Source: Novosphingobium resinovorum (GTDB taxonomy: Bacteria; Pseudomonadota; Alphaproteobacteria; Sphingomonadales; Sphingomonadaceae). Taken from it: 64,000 nt of DNA. Position 1 is the first letter of the stretch; each line of letters starts with the position of its first letter. Shown here in pieces: positions 1-7,392 of this stretch. The stretch lies in the NCBI RefSeq assembly GCF_027922145.1, contig NZ_BSFC01000030.1:124001-188000 (forward strand), given 5' to 3'. Made by a program: the position numbers and the translations under genes. The notes under the pieces are model-generated. The model saw only the letters and a list, made by a program, of their open reading frames with translations. It was not told where the DNA came from and did no database searches.

Positions 1-881
1 CCGACGCGCAGCTTCGCGAACGCTACGCCCTCCCGGCTTCGCACTTCGACACCATCGCCGGGGAGCCGTTGCACTACGTCGACGAAGGGCGCGGTCCGGC
101 GATCCTGCTGCTGCATGGCTCCTATGCTAACTTGCGGCAGTGGGACGGCTGGGCGGCGAAGCTGAAGCGCCATTACCGGGTAATCCGCTTCGACCAGTCC
201 CCGCTCGGCCTGTCCGGCCCGAACCCGCGCAACGACTATGAACTGAGCCAGCGCATTGCCGTGATCGACGCGCTGATGGACAAGCTCGGCGTGCGGCGCT
301 TCGTCATCGCCGGCACCTCCAGCGCGGGTGTGCAGACCGCTGCCTACGCCGCCGCGCGGCCCGAGCGGGTCTCGGGCGTGATCCTCTCGAACATAGCCGC
401 CGGGCCGCTCAAGATCGATTACGCGGCGATGCCGCAGGCGCTCAAGGATGCGGTGGCGCAGGACGCGAAGCATCCCGGCTGGCACGAGCCCGAATTCTGG
501 CGCCAGATCATGCTGGCGAACATGCTCGACGCGAAGGCGGTCACGCCCGGGCTGGTGGCGCAGTGGACCGACCTCAACAACCGCGCGATGCGCGATCCGG
601 CGACGACGGCGGGCGCGATGAAGGCGGCGACGGGTTCGCTGGCGTTCGCGCGCACCCCGGATGACTTGCGCGCGATCACCGTGCCGAGCCTGTTGCTGTG
701 GTCTTCGGACGACCATGAAGTGCCGCTGGAGAAGGACGGGCGGCAGGCGCTCGACCTGCTCGGGGCGAAGGACAAGCGCCTCGAAGTGGTGGCGCAGTGC
801 GGGCACATGATGCCGATGGACTGCCCCGCGCGCTCGGTGGACGCGGCGATGCCGTTCCTGAAGCGCGTGGCGGGGAAATGA
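1..881 (+). CDS. alpha/beta-fold hydrolase, 5' end outside window
   Basis: Partial gene: the frame is open from base 3 (about 292 codons visible) and its start lies left of the window. A TTG at 69 is only an internal codon, because homologous-looking sequence continues upstream of it. Seen: an oxyanion-hole motif LLLHGS, a nucleophile elbow AGTSSAG, an acid-loop SSDDHEVP and a late histidine in QCGHMMP, which is the order of an alpha/beta-hydrolase triad. It resembles the lipase/epoxide-hydrolase/C-C hydrolase group and the exported hydrolase at 17103-18110 (both carry H-Y-x-D-E-G before the first strand). The substrate is unknown. It converges on the methyltransferase at 1026, with a hairpin repeat between them. 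Confidence 0.85.
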   Translation, partial: DAQLRERYALPASHFDTIAGEPLHYVDEGRGPAILLLHGSYANLRQWDGWAAKLKRHYRVIRFDQSPLGLSGPNPRNDYELSQRIAVIDALMDKLGVRRFVIAGTSSAGVQTAAYAAARPERVSGVILSNIAAGPLKIDYAAMPQALKDAVAQDAKHPGWHEPEFWRQIMLANMLDAKAVTPGLVAQWTDLNNRAMRDPATTAGAMKAATGSLAFARTPDDLRAITVPSLLLWSSDDHEVPLEKDGRQALDLLGAKDKRLEVVAQCGHMMPMDCPARSVDAAMPFLKRVAGK

Positions 882-892
882 CGCTCCTCGTT

Positions 893-969
893 CGTCATTG
901 CGAGCGAAGCGAAGCAATCCAGGGCAGAGTCGCACCGCCCTGGATTGCTTCGCTTCGCTCGCAATGACG
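893..969. repeat. Repeat family A, copy 1: 33-bp perfect inverted repeat
   Basis: Arms 893-925 and 937-969 are exact reverse complements around an 11-nt loop. The left arm begins CGTCATTGCGAGCGAAGCGA. The same element recurs at 4732-4807, 26012-26087 and, collapsed, at 34907-34936. It sits between convergent genes here, so it may also act as a transcription barrier. There is no U-tract, so it is not a typical intrinsic terminator. Confidence 0.92.
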
Positions 970-1025
970 AGCCTTAGGGCTGACGGATACGGGATGAAGG
1001 GAGGGGCAATTACATCCCCTTTACC

Positions 1026-2210
1026 TCACTTCATCGCCGAACAGGCGTACCAGCTGCCGATCATCGCATGGCCCTGCGGGTGGCCTTCGGTGAAGAAGTC
1101 CTCGCGATCGGGCTTCAGGTAGGACGTGCCCTTGCGGTAGCCCACCAGCACCGTGTCACCCGCAAAACCGGCATCGACGGCGACCTTGTGCCAGTCGATC
1201 CGCGCCAGCGAGGTCATGAACGGTTCGTTGTTGTAGTGGCTCTCGAAGTCGCAGCGCATCTGGTCCCAGAGCGACAGGTGCTCGTGGCGCGGCGGCACGT
1301 CCACGTGGCACATCACGCCGCCGTCCCGCAGCAGGCGGTGGCACTCCCTGAATATCTGCCGCATGCCCTTGGCCGAAGTCTCGTGCATCACGGCAGACGA
1401 GCAGACGAGATCGAAGCTGCCGTCCGCGAAGTCGGTATGCTCGGCGTCCTGCTGGCTGAAGTGGATCGGCACGCCCATCGATTCCGCGCGGGCATGGCCA
1501 TAGCGCAGCATCGGCGCGCCGACGTCGAGCGCGAAGATCTCCGCGTCCGGGAAAGCCTGCGCGATGGCGACGGTCGAATGGCCCACCGAGCAGCCGAGGT
1601 CGAGGATGCGCTTCGGCTTGAAGTCCGGGTAGAAGTCCTGAACGTGGCTGGCGAGGCTGTGCCCGCGCCCGTCGTTCTTCCATCCACCGTTGAGGTTGCG
1701 CAGGTACGTCGAGGCGAAGCGGTCGTAGAGCGCCCCGGCGCGAAAATCGTCCTGCGCGGTATCGACCACGTAGCTGCCCGGCATCCGGTGATGGTCGAAG
1801 GCGGCGATGTAACGCGGGATCTCAAGCTCCGGGTTCAGCCGCAGCGAGCCCTTGGGCTTGGCCACCTGCGCCTTCACCTTGCCTGCGAGTTCGTCGTACT
1901 GGCGGTCGATCGCGCCGTCCAGCGCCTGCCAGATGCGGTCCTGGTAGGTGAGCGAGAGCGTCAGCCAGTACTGGTGCAGCGGATGCGCTTCCAGCGCCTG
2001 ACGGACTTGCGCGCTGGAGGTGGGCTTCGCGCCGGTCTTCTTCTCGATGCCGGGGACGATCACTTCGTCCAGCAGGCGGCGGTCGAGCGGGTCCATGTTG
2101 CGGTTGGTCCACGCCCGCATCGCGAGGAAGTGGTCCTCCATCGCCTGCTCGTCATGAGTGGCCTGCGGCATGACCGCGTGGCCGAAGTGTTCCTGGCGGT
2201 ACTGTTCCAT
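1026..2210 (-). CDS. class I SAM-dependent methyltransferase with long N-terminal domain
   Basis: 394 aa. A Rossmann methyltransferase core starts near residue 200 with the SAM-binding motif I ILDLGCSVGHST, followed by an acidic strand end (FALDVG) and a post-motif LVCSSAVMHE. About 170 residues precede it and match no domain I can name. A strong ribosome site AGGAGG lies 7-8 nt before the ATG. It is the last gene of a unit with the small protein at 2227-2583 (16-nt gap) and the AllA-like gene at 2586-3176. A clear paralogue lies at 24770-25981, sharing the blocks PDFKP-RILDLGC, VG-PM-RY-HARA and YYNNEPF. The methyl acceptor is unknown; a methyltransferase inside a degradative cluster may modify an intermediate. 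Confidence 0.85.
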   Translation of the reverse strand: MEQYRQEHFGHAVMPQATHDEQAMEDHFLAMRAWTNRNMDPLDRRLLDEVIVPGIEKKTGAKPTSSAQVRQALEAHPLHQYWLTLSLTYQDRIWQALDGAIDRQYDELAGKVKAQVAKPKGSLRLNPELEIPRYIAAFDHHRMPGSYVVDTAQDDFRAGALYDRFASTYLRNLNGGWKNDGRGHSLASHVQDFYPDFKPKRILDLGCSVGHSTVAIAQAFPDAEIFALDVGAPMLRYGHARAESMGVPIHFSQQDAEHTDFADGSFDLVCSSAVMHETSAKGMRQIFRECHRLLRDGGVMCHVDVPPRHEHLSLWDQMRCDFESHYNNEPFMTSLARIDWHKVAVDAGFAGDTVLVGYRKGTSYLKPDREDFFTEGHPQGHAMIGSWYACSAMK

Positions 2211-2226
2211 GGGTGATCCTCCTGCC

Positions 2227-2583
2227 TCAGTCGCGGGTCACGGCGTCGAGGACGCCTTCGTAGTCGTTCTGCTGTGCGAGTGCCTCGGGCATCAGCTTGT
2301 CGCGGGCGGAGCCGAGCACGCGGTCGTAGATCGCCTGGCGATAGGCGCTGCGCTCCGTCTTCGTCTGCGCGTCGGGTGCGAACATGTCGATGTCCGCCGG
2401 ACCGTGCAAGCCCGCCGCCGCGAGCAGGCGTTCGTTCGCGTCGAGGCGGTCCTTGAGGACCACGACTTCGCCCAGCAGCGCCAGCACCATGCCGGCGAGG
2501 GCGTCGGTCGTCTCGCTTTCGAAGATGACCGGCTGGCTGCCCTTGGAGTGCGCCTTGCGGTCGAGGTTGATGCGGTCCGCCAC
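2227..2583 (-). CDS. small helical protein, partner of methyltransferase (family not recognised)
   Basis: 118 aa from a GTG start at 2583, placed 2 nt after the stop of the upstream AllA-like gene, which implies translational coupling. I do not recognise the family. Residues about 26-58 form an amphipathic helix rich in Leu/Val (LALLGEVVVLKDRLDANERL) that could be a coiled coil. The same pattern occurs in the small protein at 26128-26463 (VLAGEVSVLADQLDSTQRVL), which also lies beside a paralogous methyltransferase. Inference: a subunit or chaperone that dimerises or binds the methyltransferase. No signal peptide, metal-binding motif or catalytic motif is evident. Confidence 0.75.
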   Translation of the reverse strand: MADRINLDRKAHSKGSQPVIFESETTDALAGMVLALLGEVVVLKDRLDANERLLAAAGLHGPADIDMFAPDAQTKTERSAYRQAIYDRVLGSARDKLMPEALAQQNDYEGVLDAVTRD

Positions 2584-2585
2584 TG

Positions 2586-3176
2586 TCAGTTCACTCCCAG
2601 ATCGAAACGGAAGACGTGGCCGGTGCGCGCCACGATGTCCTTCTTGTCGAGGTCCGGCCCGTGGGCTTCCTCGGTCTGCGCGTCCTTGGCCTTGAGGTCG
2701 TAGCCGGTCTGGCTGGAGAGGATCACGACGAGGTCGGTGTCGTCCTCCACCGCGAAGGGAAATTCGTGCCAGGTGCCGATGTGCATGGCGAAACCGGCGC
2801 TGCCGTCGAAGCGGAAAGCGCGGACTTTCGACAAGTCGGGCAGGTCGTCCTCGCCGGGAGGGGCCATGACTGCGACGAAGGGCTTGCCGCCCAATGGCAG
2901 GAATGCCTGCGTGTGCTGGAAATGGCGCTCCATGTAGCGCACCTCCCCCTGGCGGCGGTCCATCTGCGCGAGGGTGATCTCCACCGGATGCTCGCATAGA
3001 AAGCGCGCCGGGTAGCTCATCTTCACCGCGCCCTTGTAGAAGTCGACCGAGACCGGCGTGACCGGCGCCTCGCGGCCGACGATCGCGCCGAATGGCGCCA
3101 GCGCCTCGGCGCTAGCCGGTTCGACTTCGAGCTGGATTACCGTCAATTCGCCGGTGGCCCGGCTGTCCTGTGTCAT
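2586..3176 (-). CDS. AllA-like (ureidoglycolate lyase family) protein
   Basis: 196 aa, cupin-type fold. The central part, ERHFQHTQAFLPLGGKPFVA, matches the ureidoglycolate lyase pattern ERHP-GTQAF-P, followed by PDLSKVRAF and a GTWHEFPF block equivalent to the WHHPLF region of AllA. In allantoin breakdown AllA releases urea from ureidoglycolate. Here there are no other standard allantoin genes beside it, so it may act on a different ureide or amide acid, or the fold may have been reused. It is the first gene of the unit that continues into the small protein and methyltransferase. A possible ribosome site GGAAGA lies before the ATG at 3176. Confidence 0.75.
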   Translation of the reverse strand: MTQDSRATGELTVIQLEVEPASAEALAPFGAIVGREAPVTPVSVDFYKGAVKMSYPARFLCEHPVEITLAQMDRRQGEVRYMERHFQHTQAFLPLGGKPFVAVMAPPGEDDLPDLSKVRAFRFDGSAGFAMHIGTWHEFPFAVEDDTDLVVILSSQTGYDLKAKDAQTEEAHGPDLDKKDIVARTGHVFRFDLGVN

Positions 3177-3285
3177 CCCTGTCTTCCCTCTGCCTTTCTG
3201 GCGAGGCGAGAATGATCGAGAATCGGAAATCTATTAGGGTGCAACAGTAAATTGATCGCCAGATGGAGAGGGCGGTGCTGCGACC

Positions 3286-3371
3286 CTTCGACAGGCTCAG
3301 GGTGAGCGGGGGTGGTGCAGGGACCAGTAGTCACGGCCCTCTCCACCCCGCTCAGGCTGAGCTTGTCGAAG
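3286..3371. repeat. Inverted repeat, 24-bp arms (family D, single copy here)
   Basis: Arms 3286-3309 and 3348-3371 are reverse complements with 3 mismatches. The left arm begins CTTCGACAGGCTCAGGGTGA. From memory, closely similar CTTCGACA-type arms are scattered through intergenic regions of sphingomonads and relatives. It lies just downstream of the esterase gene, between it and the AllA-like gene, and could serve as a transcription end. The rest of the 205-bp gap (3177-3381) shows no other feature. Confidence 0.75.
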
Positions 3372-3381
3372 CCCCCTTGGC

Positions 3382-4590
3382 CTAGCGGAACAGCCTCGGC
3401 GCGAAGTCCGCGAGGTAGCGGCGCCAGTTGGGCCATTCATGCCCGCCGCCGGTCTCGTTGTAGTGATACGCGATGTGGTAGCGATCGAACAGCGCGCGGG
3501 TCGGCGCGACGGTGCCGTAGAGGAAGTCGTCCTTGCCCATCGCGAAGTAGAGCAGCTTGAGATCGCGGGCCGACTGCTTGAGCGCGGCATCGTAAGTCTT
3601 CGCGTATTCGTCCACGCGGCCCTTGTCGGGACCGACGCCCAGACCCATCGAGAACACGCCGATCCAGCGGAACAGGTCGGGATGCGTCAACCCGTTGCGC
3701 AGCGTGTGCGATCCGCCCATCGACAGTCCCGCCATCGCCCGCGTTGCCGGGCGCGCGTCGGTGCGGTAGTTGGCGTCGACGTAAGGGATCAGGTCCTTGA
3801 TCAGGTCGTTGCCAAAGTCCGGGTTGTCGAGCGTCATGACGCCTTCGCGCAGCGGTGTATGGCCGTCCGGCATGACGACGATCATCGGCACGGCCTTGCC
3901 GCTGGCGATCAGGTTGTCGAGGATCAGGTTGGCGTGGCCCACGCTGGTCCAGCTGTCGTCGCTGTCGCCGGCGCCGTGGACCAGATAGAGCACGGGGTAC
4001 TTGCGCGCGTCCTTCGTGTAGCCGGGCGGCGTGTAGACATGAGCGCGGCGCTTGATGCCGAGCGAATTGGACCAATACTCGACGGTCGAGACGGTGCCGT
4101 GGGCGACTTTGGCATCCCACGTCTGGAACGCGCCTTCGGGGCCGGTGACCTCGAAGGTGGAATTGATGCCCTTCAGTTCCTCGGAGAAAGTCTTGCCGAG
4201 CGGATCGGGCGTCTTCACGCCATCGACGCGGAAAGCGAAGCGGTAGACATCGGCGGGGACGGGCTGGGGCGTGATGACGGTCCACAGGCCGGTCTTGTCC
4301 TTCGCCATCGTCAGGCCCTGCGGCGTACCTGGCGGGAAGCCCATCGGGATGATCTTCGCGATGTCGGTGCTGGTGAGCAGCACCTCTTTCGCATCAGGCG
4401 CGCAGATGCGGAAGGTGACGCGCTGGTCGGGAAGCTGTTCGACCGACTTGAACGGGGCTGGGCCGGAATAGAACGGCGGTGTGACGCAAGTGGACGGATC
4501 GAGCTGTACCTGCTGCTGCGCGGCGGCGGGCGCAAGCGGCATGGCGGTGGCGGCGCTCAGCGCGGCCAGAAAAGCGAGCCTGAATGACAT
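3382..4590 (-). CDS. exported feruloyl-esterase-like (esterase D/CE1) protein
   Basis: 402 aa with an N-terminal signal peptide ending near AQQQ (cleavage after PAAA). Residues about 55-150 look like an E-set/CBM48-type beta domain (FRICAPDAKEV, YRFAFRVDG). The C-terminal two thirds is an esterase-D fold with VLYLVHGAGD, nucleophile GLSMGG and a late histidine in GGGHEWPNW. The family (XynZ/Fes type) hydrolyses feruloyl or similar esters. Export suggests it releases acids or alcohols from a polymer or conjugate in the periplasm. It has its own start 142 bp or more from the operon above, with repeat A copy 2 between, so it probably has a separate promoter. Confidence 0.85.
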   Translation of the reverse strand: MSFRLAFLAALSAATAMPLAPAAAQQQVQLDPSTCVTPPFYSGPAPFKSVEQLPDQRVTFRICAPDAKEVLLTSTDIAKIIPMGFPPGTPQGLTMAKDKTGLWTVITPQPVPADVYRFAFRVDGVKTPDPLGKTFSEELKGINSTFEVTGPEGAFQTWDAKVAHGTVSTVEYWSNSLGIKRRAHVYTPPGYTKDARKYPVLYLVHGAGDSDDSWTSVGHANLILDNLIASGKAVPMIVVMPDGHTPLREGVMTLDNPDFGNDLIKDLIPYVDANYRTDARPATRAMAGLSMGGSHTLRNGLTHPDLFRWIGVFSMGLGVGPDKGRVDEYAKTYDAALKQSARDLKLLYFAMGKDDFLYGTVAPTRALFDRYHIAYHYNETGGGHEWPNWRRYLADFAPRLFR

Positions 4591-4731
4591 GCAGGAATCC
4601 CTGATAGATGCAGCCTGTCGCTGCCAGTATCAGTCGATGTCAGTAAGCGGCTGTGGGCAAGGACGCCGCAGTGCCTTGCCCGCCTGTTGGATTTCGACGT
4701 GCATGTTCACCATGCCCCACTTCCCCCGCTT

Positions 4732-4807
4732 CGTCATTGCGAGCGTAGCGAAGCAATCCAGGGCGGCTTACGCGGCCCTGGATTGCTTCGCTACGCTCGC
4801 AATGACG
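4732..4807. repeat. Repeat family A, copy 2: 33-bp perfect inverted repeat
   Basis: Arms 4732-4764 and 4775-4807 pair perfectly. Compared with copy 1 the left arm has GAGCGTAGCG in place of GAGCGAAGCG, and the right arm carries the matching change, so pairing is kept. It lies just after the stop of the alcohol dehydrogenase gene (4824) and upstream of the esterase start. Confidence 0.92.
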
Positions 4808-4823
4808 GAGGTGAGGCCATGCC

Positions 4824-5948
4824 TCAGAACCGGATGATCTGGCGGATCGCCTCGCCGCGATCCATCGCGTCGAGCATTTCGTTCAGGTCGTCCAGCTTGT
4901 GTGTGGAGCTGATGAGGCGGTCCACCGGCAGGCGGCCGGCTTTCCACATCGCCACGTAGCGCGGAATGTCGCGCGCCGGGATCGACGAGCCCATGTAGGA
5001 GCCGATCAGCGACTTGCCCTCGGCCACCAGCGAGACGGCCTGCAGGTCGAGCCGCTGTTCGGGCGCGGGCAGGCCCACGGTGACGACACGGCCGCCGCGA
5101 CGCGCTGCGGTATAGGCCGAGGCCAGCACCTTGGCGTTGCCCACGGTCTCGATCACGACGTCGGCCTTCCCGCCCAGATGCTCGGCCATCACGGCCTCAA
5201 GCTGGTCCGGGGTGGTGCCGATCGCACCGAGATCATCGGCCAGCGCGATCTTGTTCGGCGCGAGGTCCACGCCGATGACCGTCGCCGCGCCGCTCGCCAC
5301 CGCGCCCATCAGCGCCGCAAGGCCGACGCCGCCGAGGCCGAAGACCACGACCGTCTCGCCCGCGCGGATGGCGGCGCTGTTGATGGCTGCGCCCACGCCC
5401 GTCAGCACCGCGCAGCCGAACACGGCGGCGACTTCCGCGGGAATGTCGCGGTCCACCTTCACGGTCGAGCGCTGGTCGACCACCACGTGCGTCGCGAAGC
5501 ACGAGACGCCGAGGTGGTGGTGCACGTCGTTGCCGCAGTCGTGCAGGCGGAAGCCGCCGCCGATCAGTTCGCCGCGCCCGTTGGCCGCGGCGCCCGTCTC
5601 GCACAAGTAGCCCTCGCCCGAGAGGCAGGGGGTGCAGCGGCCGCACGAAGGCAGGAACACCAGCACCACGCGGTCGCCGACCTCGAGGCCGGTGACGCCG
5701 GAGCCAAGCGCCTCGACGATGCCGGTGCCTTCGTGGCCCAAGGCCATCGGCATCGGGCGCACGCGGTCGCCGTTCACCACCGACAGGTCGGAGTGGCACA
5801 GGCCCGCCGCGTCGATGGCCACGCGCACTTCGCCCTGGCCCGGTGCGTCGAGATCCAGTTCCGCGAAGCGCAGCGGGGTATTCTCGGCGTAAGGCTTGGC
5901 ATTCCCGCCCGACTGGGCGAGCACGGCCGCGCGCGTCGTGGTGCCCAT
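4824..5948 (-). CDS. zinc-dependent alcohol dehydrogenase
   Basis: 374 aa, medium-chain dehydrogenase of the class III/aryl-alcohol type. Catalytic zinc ligands appear in GLCHSDL and GHEGTG. The four structural-zinc cysteines lie in CGRCTPCLSGEGYLC. The NAD site is FGLGGVGLAA. The ATG at 5948 shares one base with the stop of the lyase gene upstream (TGATG), so it is translationally coupled as the last gene of the MFS-LeuC-LeuD-lyase-ADH operon. It probably oxidises an alcohol intermediate of the pathway or reduces an aldehyde product. Repeat A copy 2 follows its stop. Confidence 0.9.
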   Translation of the reverse strand: MGTTTRAAVLAQSGGNAKPYAENTPLRFAELDLDAPGQGEVRVAIDAAGLCHSDLSVVNGDRVRPMPMALGHEGTGIVEALGSGVTGLEVGDRVVLVFLPSCGRCTPCLSGEGYLCETGAAANGRGELIGGGFRLHDCGNDVHHHLGVSCFATHVVVDQRSTVKVDRDIPAEVAAVFGCAVLTGVGAAINSAAIRAGETVVVFGLGGVGLAALMGAVASGAATVIGVDLAPNKIALADDLGAIGTTPDQLEAVMAEHLGGKADVVIETVGNAKVLASAYTAARRGGRVVTVGLPAPEQRLDLQAVSLVAEGKSLIGSYMGSSIPARDIPRYVAMWKAGRLPVDRLISSTHKLDDLNEMLDAMDRGEAIRQIIRF

Positions 5949-6802
5949 CAGCGCGCCCACTTCTTGTCGAACGCCCAGACCTCCTCGAAGCCGACGAGCG
6001 AGCAGAATTCCTTGAAGTCGAACAGGCCGGGCTCGGTCGGCTCGCCGGTGCCGTGGTCGCGCAGCTGGTTCAGCGCCAGCTCCATCGCGCGGGCCGAGAC
6101 GAGGCTGGTGAGCGCGGGGTAGATCGCGAAGGCGAAGCCGAGTTCGGCCAGCACGTCGGTCGGGTAGGGCGGGGTCACGCCGCCGTTGGCGATGTTGACC
6201 ATCACCGGTTTGCCGAAGGTCTCGCAGACCTTGCGCATCTCTTCCTCGGTGGTCACCGCCTCGGGGAAGAGGATGTCGGCGCCGGCCTTGTCGTAGGCTT
6301 CGAGGCGGCGCATCGTCTCGTCGAGGCCGAAGCTCTGGTAGGCGTCGGTGCGGGCGATGATCAGCATGTCCTCGCGCGCTTCGGCGGCGACCTTGATCTT
6401 GTCGACCATTTCCTCGGTGGTGACGACGCGCTTGCCCGGCGTGTGGCCGCACTTCTTGGGGAATTCCTGATCCTCGATCTGGATCGCGGCGATGCCCGCC
6501 TGCTCGTAGCCCTTCACGGTGTGGTGGACGTTGAGAAGACCGCCGAAGCCGGTGTCGGCATCCGCGATCAGGGCCGAGCCGATGGTGCGCTTGATCGTCG
6601 CCATGCGGTCGAGCATCTGGGTGTAGCTGACGATGCCCGCATCCGGCAGGCCGTAACCCGAAGCGGTCGTCCAGTAGCCGCTGCCGTAGACGACGTCGAA
6701 GCCCGCGCGCTCCGCCATCAGCGCGGCGATCATGTCGTGCACGCCGGGGACCGGGAAGAACTCGCCCTTGGCCAGCTTGGCCTTCAGGATGTTTGCGCTC
6801 AT
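5948..6802 (-). CDS. isocitrate lyase/PEP mutase family C-C lyase
   Basis: 284 aa. Family signatures are a YGSGYWTTASGYGLPD start block, DADTGFGG (metal-binding acids), EDQEFPKKCGH with the catalytic-loop KKCGH cysteine, and IIARTDA. These match 2-methylisocitrate lyase and 2,3-dimethylmalate lyase rather than oxaloacetate hydrolase; that choice is inference. Such enzymes split a substituted malate into a 2-oxoacid (often pyruvate) plus a carboxylic acid. It overlaps the LeuD-like gene by 4 nt (ATGA) and the ADH by 1 nt, so hydratase subunits and lyase are made together, as expected if the hydratase product is its substrate. Confidence 0.87.
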   Translation of the reverse strand: MSANILKAKLAKGEFFPVPGVHDMIAALMAERAGFDVVYGSGYWTTASGYGLPDAGIVSYTQMLDRMATIKRTIGSALIADADTGFGGLLNVHHTVKGYEQAGIAAIQIEDQEFPKKCGHTPGKRVVTTEEMVDKIKVAAEAREDMLIIARTDAYQSFGLDETMRRLEAYDKAGADILFPEAVTTEEEMRKVCETFGKPVMVNIANGGVTPPYPTDVLAELGFAFAIYPALTSLVSARAMELALNQLRDHGTGEPTEPGLFDFKEFCSLVGFEEVWAFDKKWAR

Positions 6803-7392
6803 GCTTCAGTTTCCTCTGTCCAGAGCCACGGCGCGGCTGAGCGCTGGGCCTTTTCGAATGCGGTGATGTCCTGCCCGTGCAGGGCGAGGATGCGGGTGGT
6901 GTTGTTCCAGCCGGCGAGCAGCATTTCGCGGTCGCTGTCGGGAACGGTGAAGGCGAACTCCTGCCCGGCGCACGTCACGGTCTGCGCGGCGAGGTCGATG
7001 GATAGATCGTTGCCCGTTTTCGCCAGCGCCTGCAGCGCGGCGAGCGTCGCGGGCTCCATCATCCCTGCCACCATACCGTTGTTGGCGCAGTTGCCGCGGA
7101 AGATCTCGCCGAAGCTGGGCGCGAACACGGCGGTCAGGCCCATGCCGTCGAGCGACCAGACGGCATGCTCGCGGCTCGATCCGCAGCCGAAGTTGGCGCC
7201 CGCCAGCAGCACCGGCGGCTTGTCCGCAGCCTCGTAGGCTTCGAGCAGGGCCGGGCGGTCATGGAAGGCGAAGCGGCCGAGGCCCTTGCGCTCGGTGTGC
7301 AGCAGGAAGCGTGCCGGGAAGATGATGTCGGTGTCGACGTCGTCCTCGTCCAGCACGAAGGCGGGGGCGGTGAAGGGGGTGAAGCCGGGCAT
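6799..7392 (-). CDS. LeuD-like hydratase small subunit
   Basis: 197 aa, the swivel domain of the aconitase superfamily, with DVDTDIIFPARF and the substrate-loop signature GANFGCGSSREHA. Length matches LeuD (about 200 aa). It pairs with the LeuC-like gene directly upstream (overlap of one base) to form an isomerase/hydratase. No leuB or leuA is nearby, and the next gene is a malate-type lyase, so a catabolic role (hydration of an alkyl-maleate, as in dimethylmaleate hydratase, or isomerisation of an alkyl-citrate) is favoured over leucine synthesis. Leucine synthesis cannot be excluded from sequence alone. Confidence 0.87.
   Translation of the reverse strand: MPGFTPFTAPAFVLDEDDVDTDIIFPARFLLHTERKGLGRFAFHDRPALLEAYEAADKPPVLLAGANFGCGSSREHAVWSLDGMGLTAVFAPSFGEIFRGNCANNGMVAGMMEPATLAALQALAKTGNDLSIDLAAQTVTCAGQEFAFTVPDSDREMLLAGWNNTTRILALHGQDITAFEKAQRSAAPWLWTEETEA

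Noticed and set aside
898..1122. Small plus-strand frame starting in repeat A
   Set aside because: It begins inside the repeat and runs into the antisense of the methyltransferase. The same start peptide appears wherever the repeat occurs.
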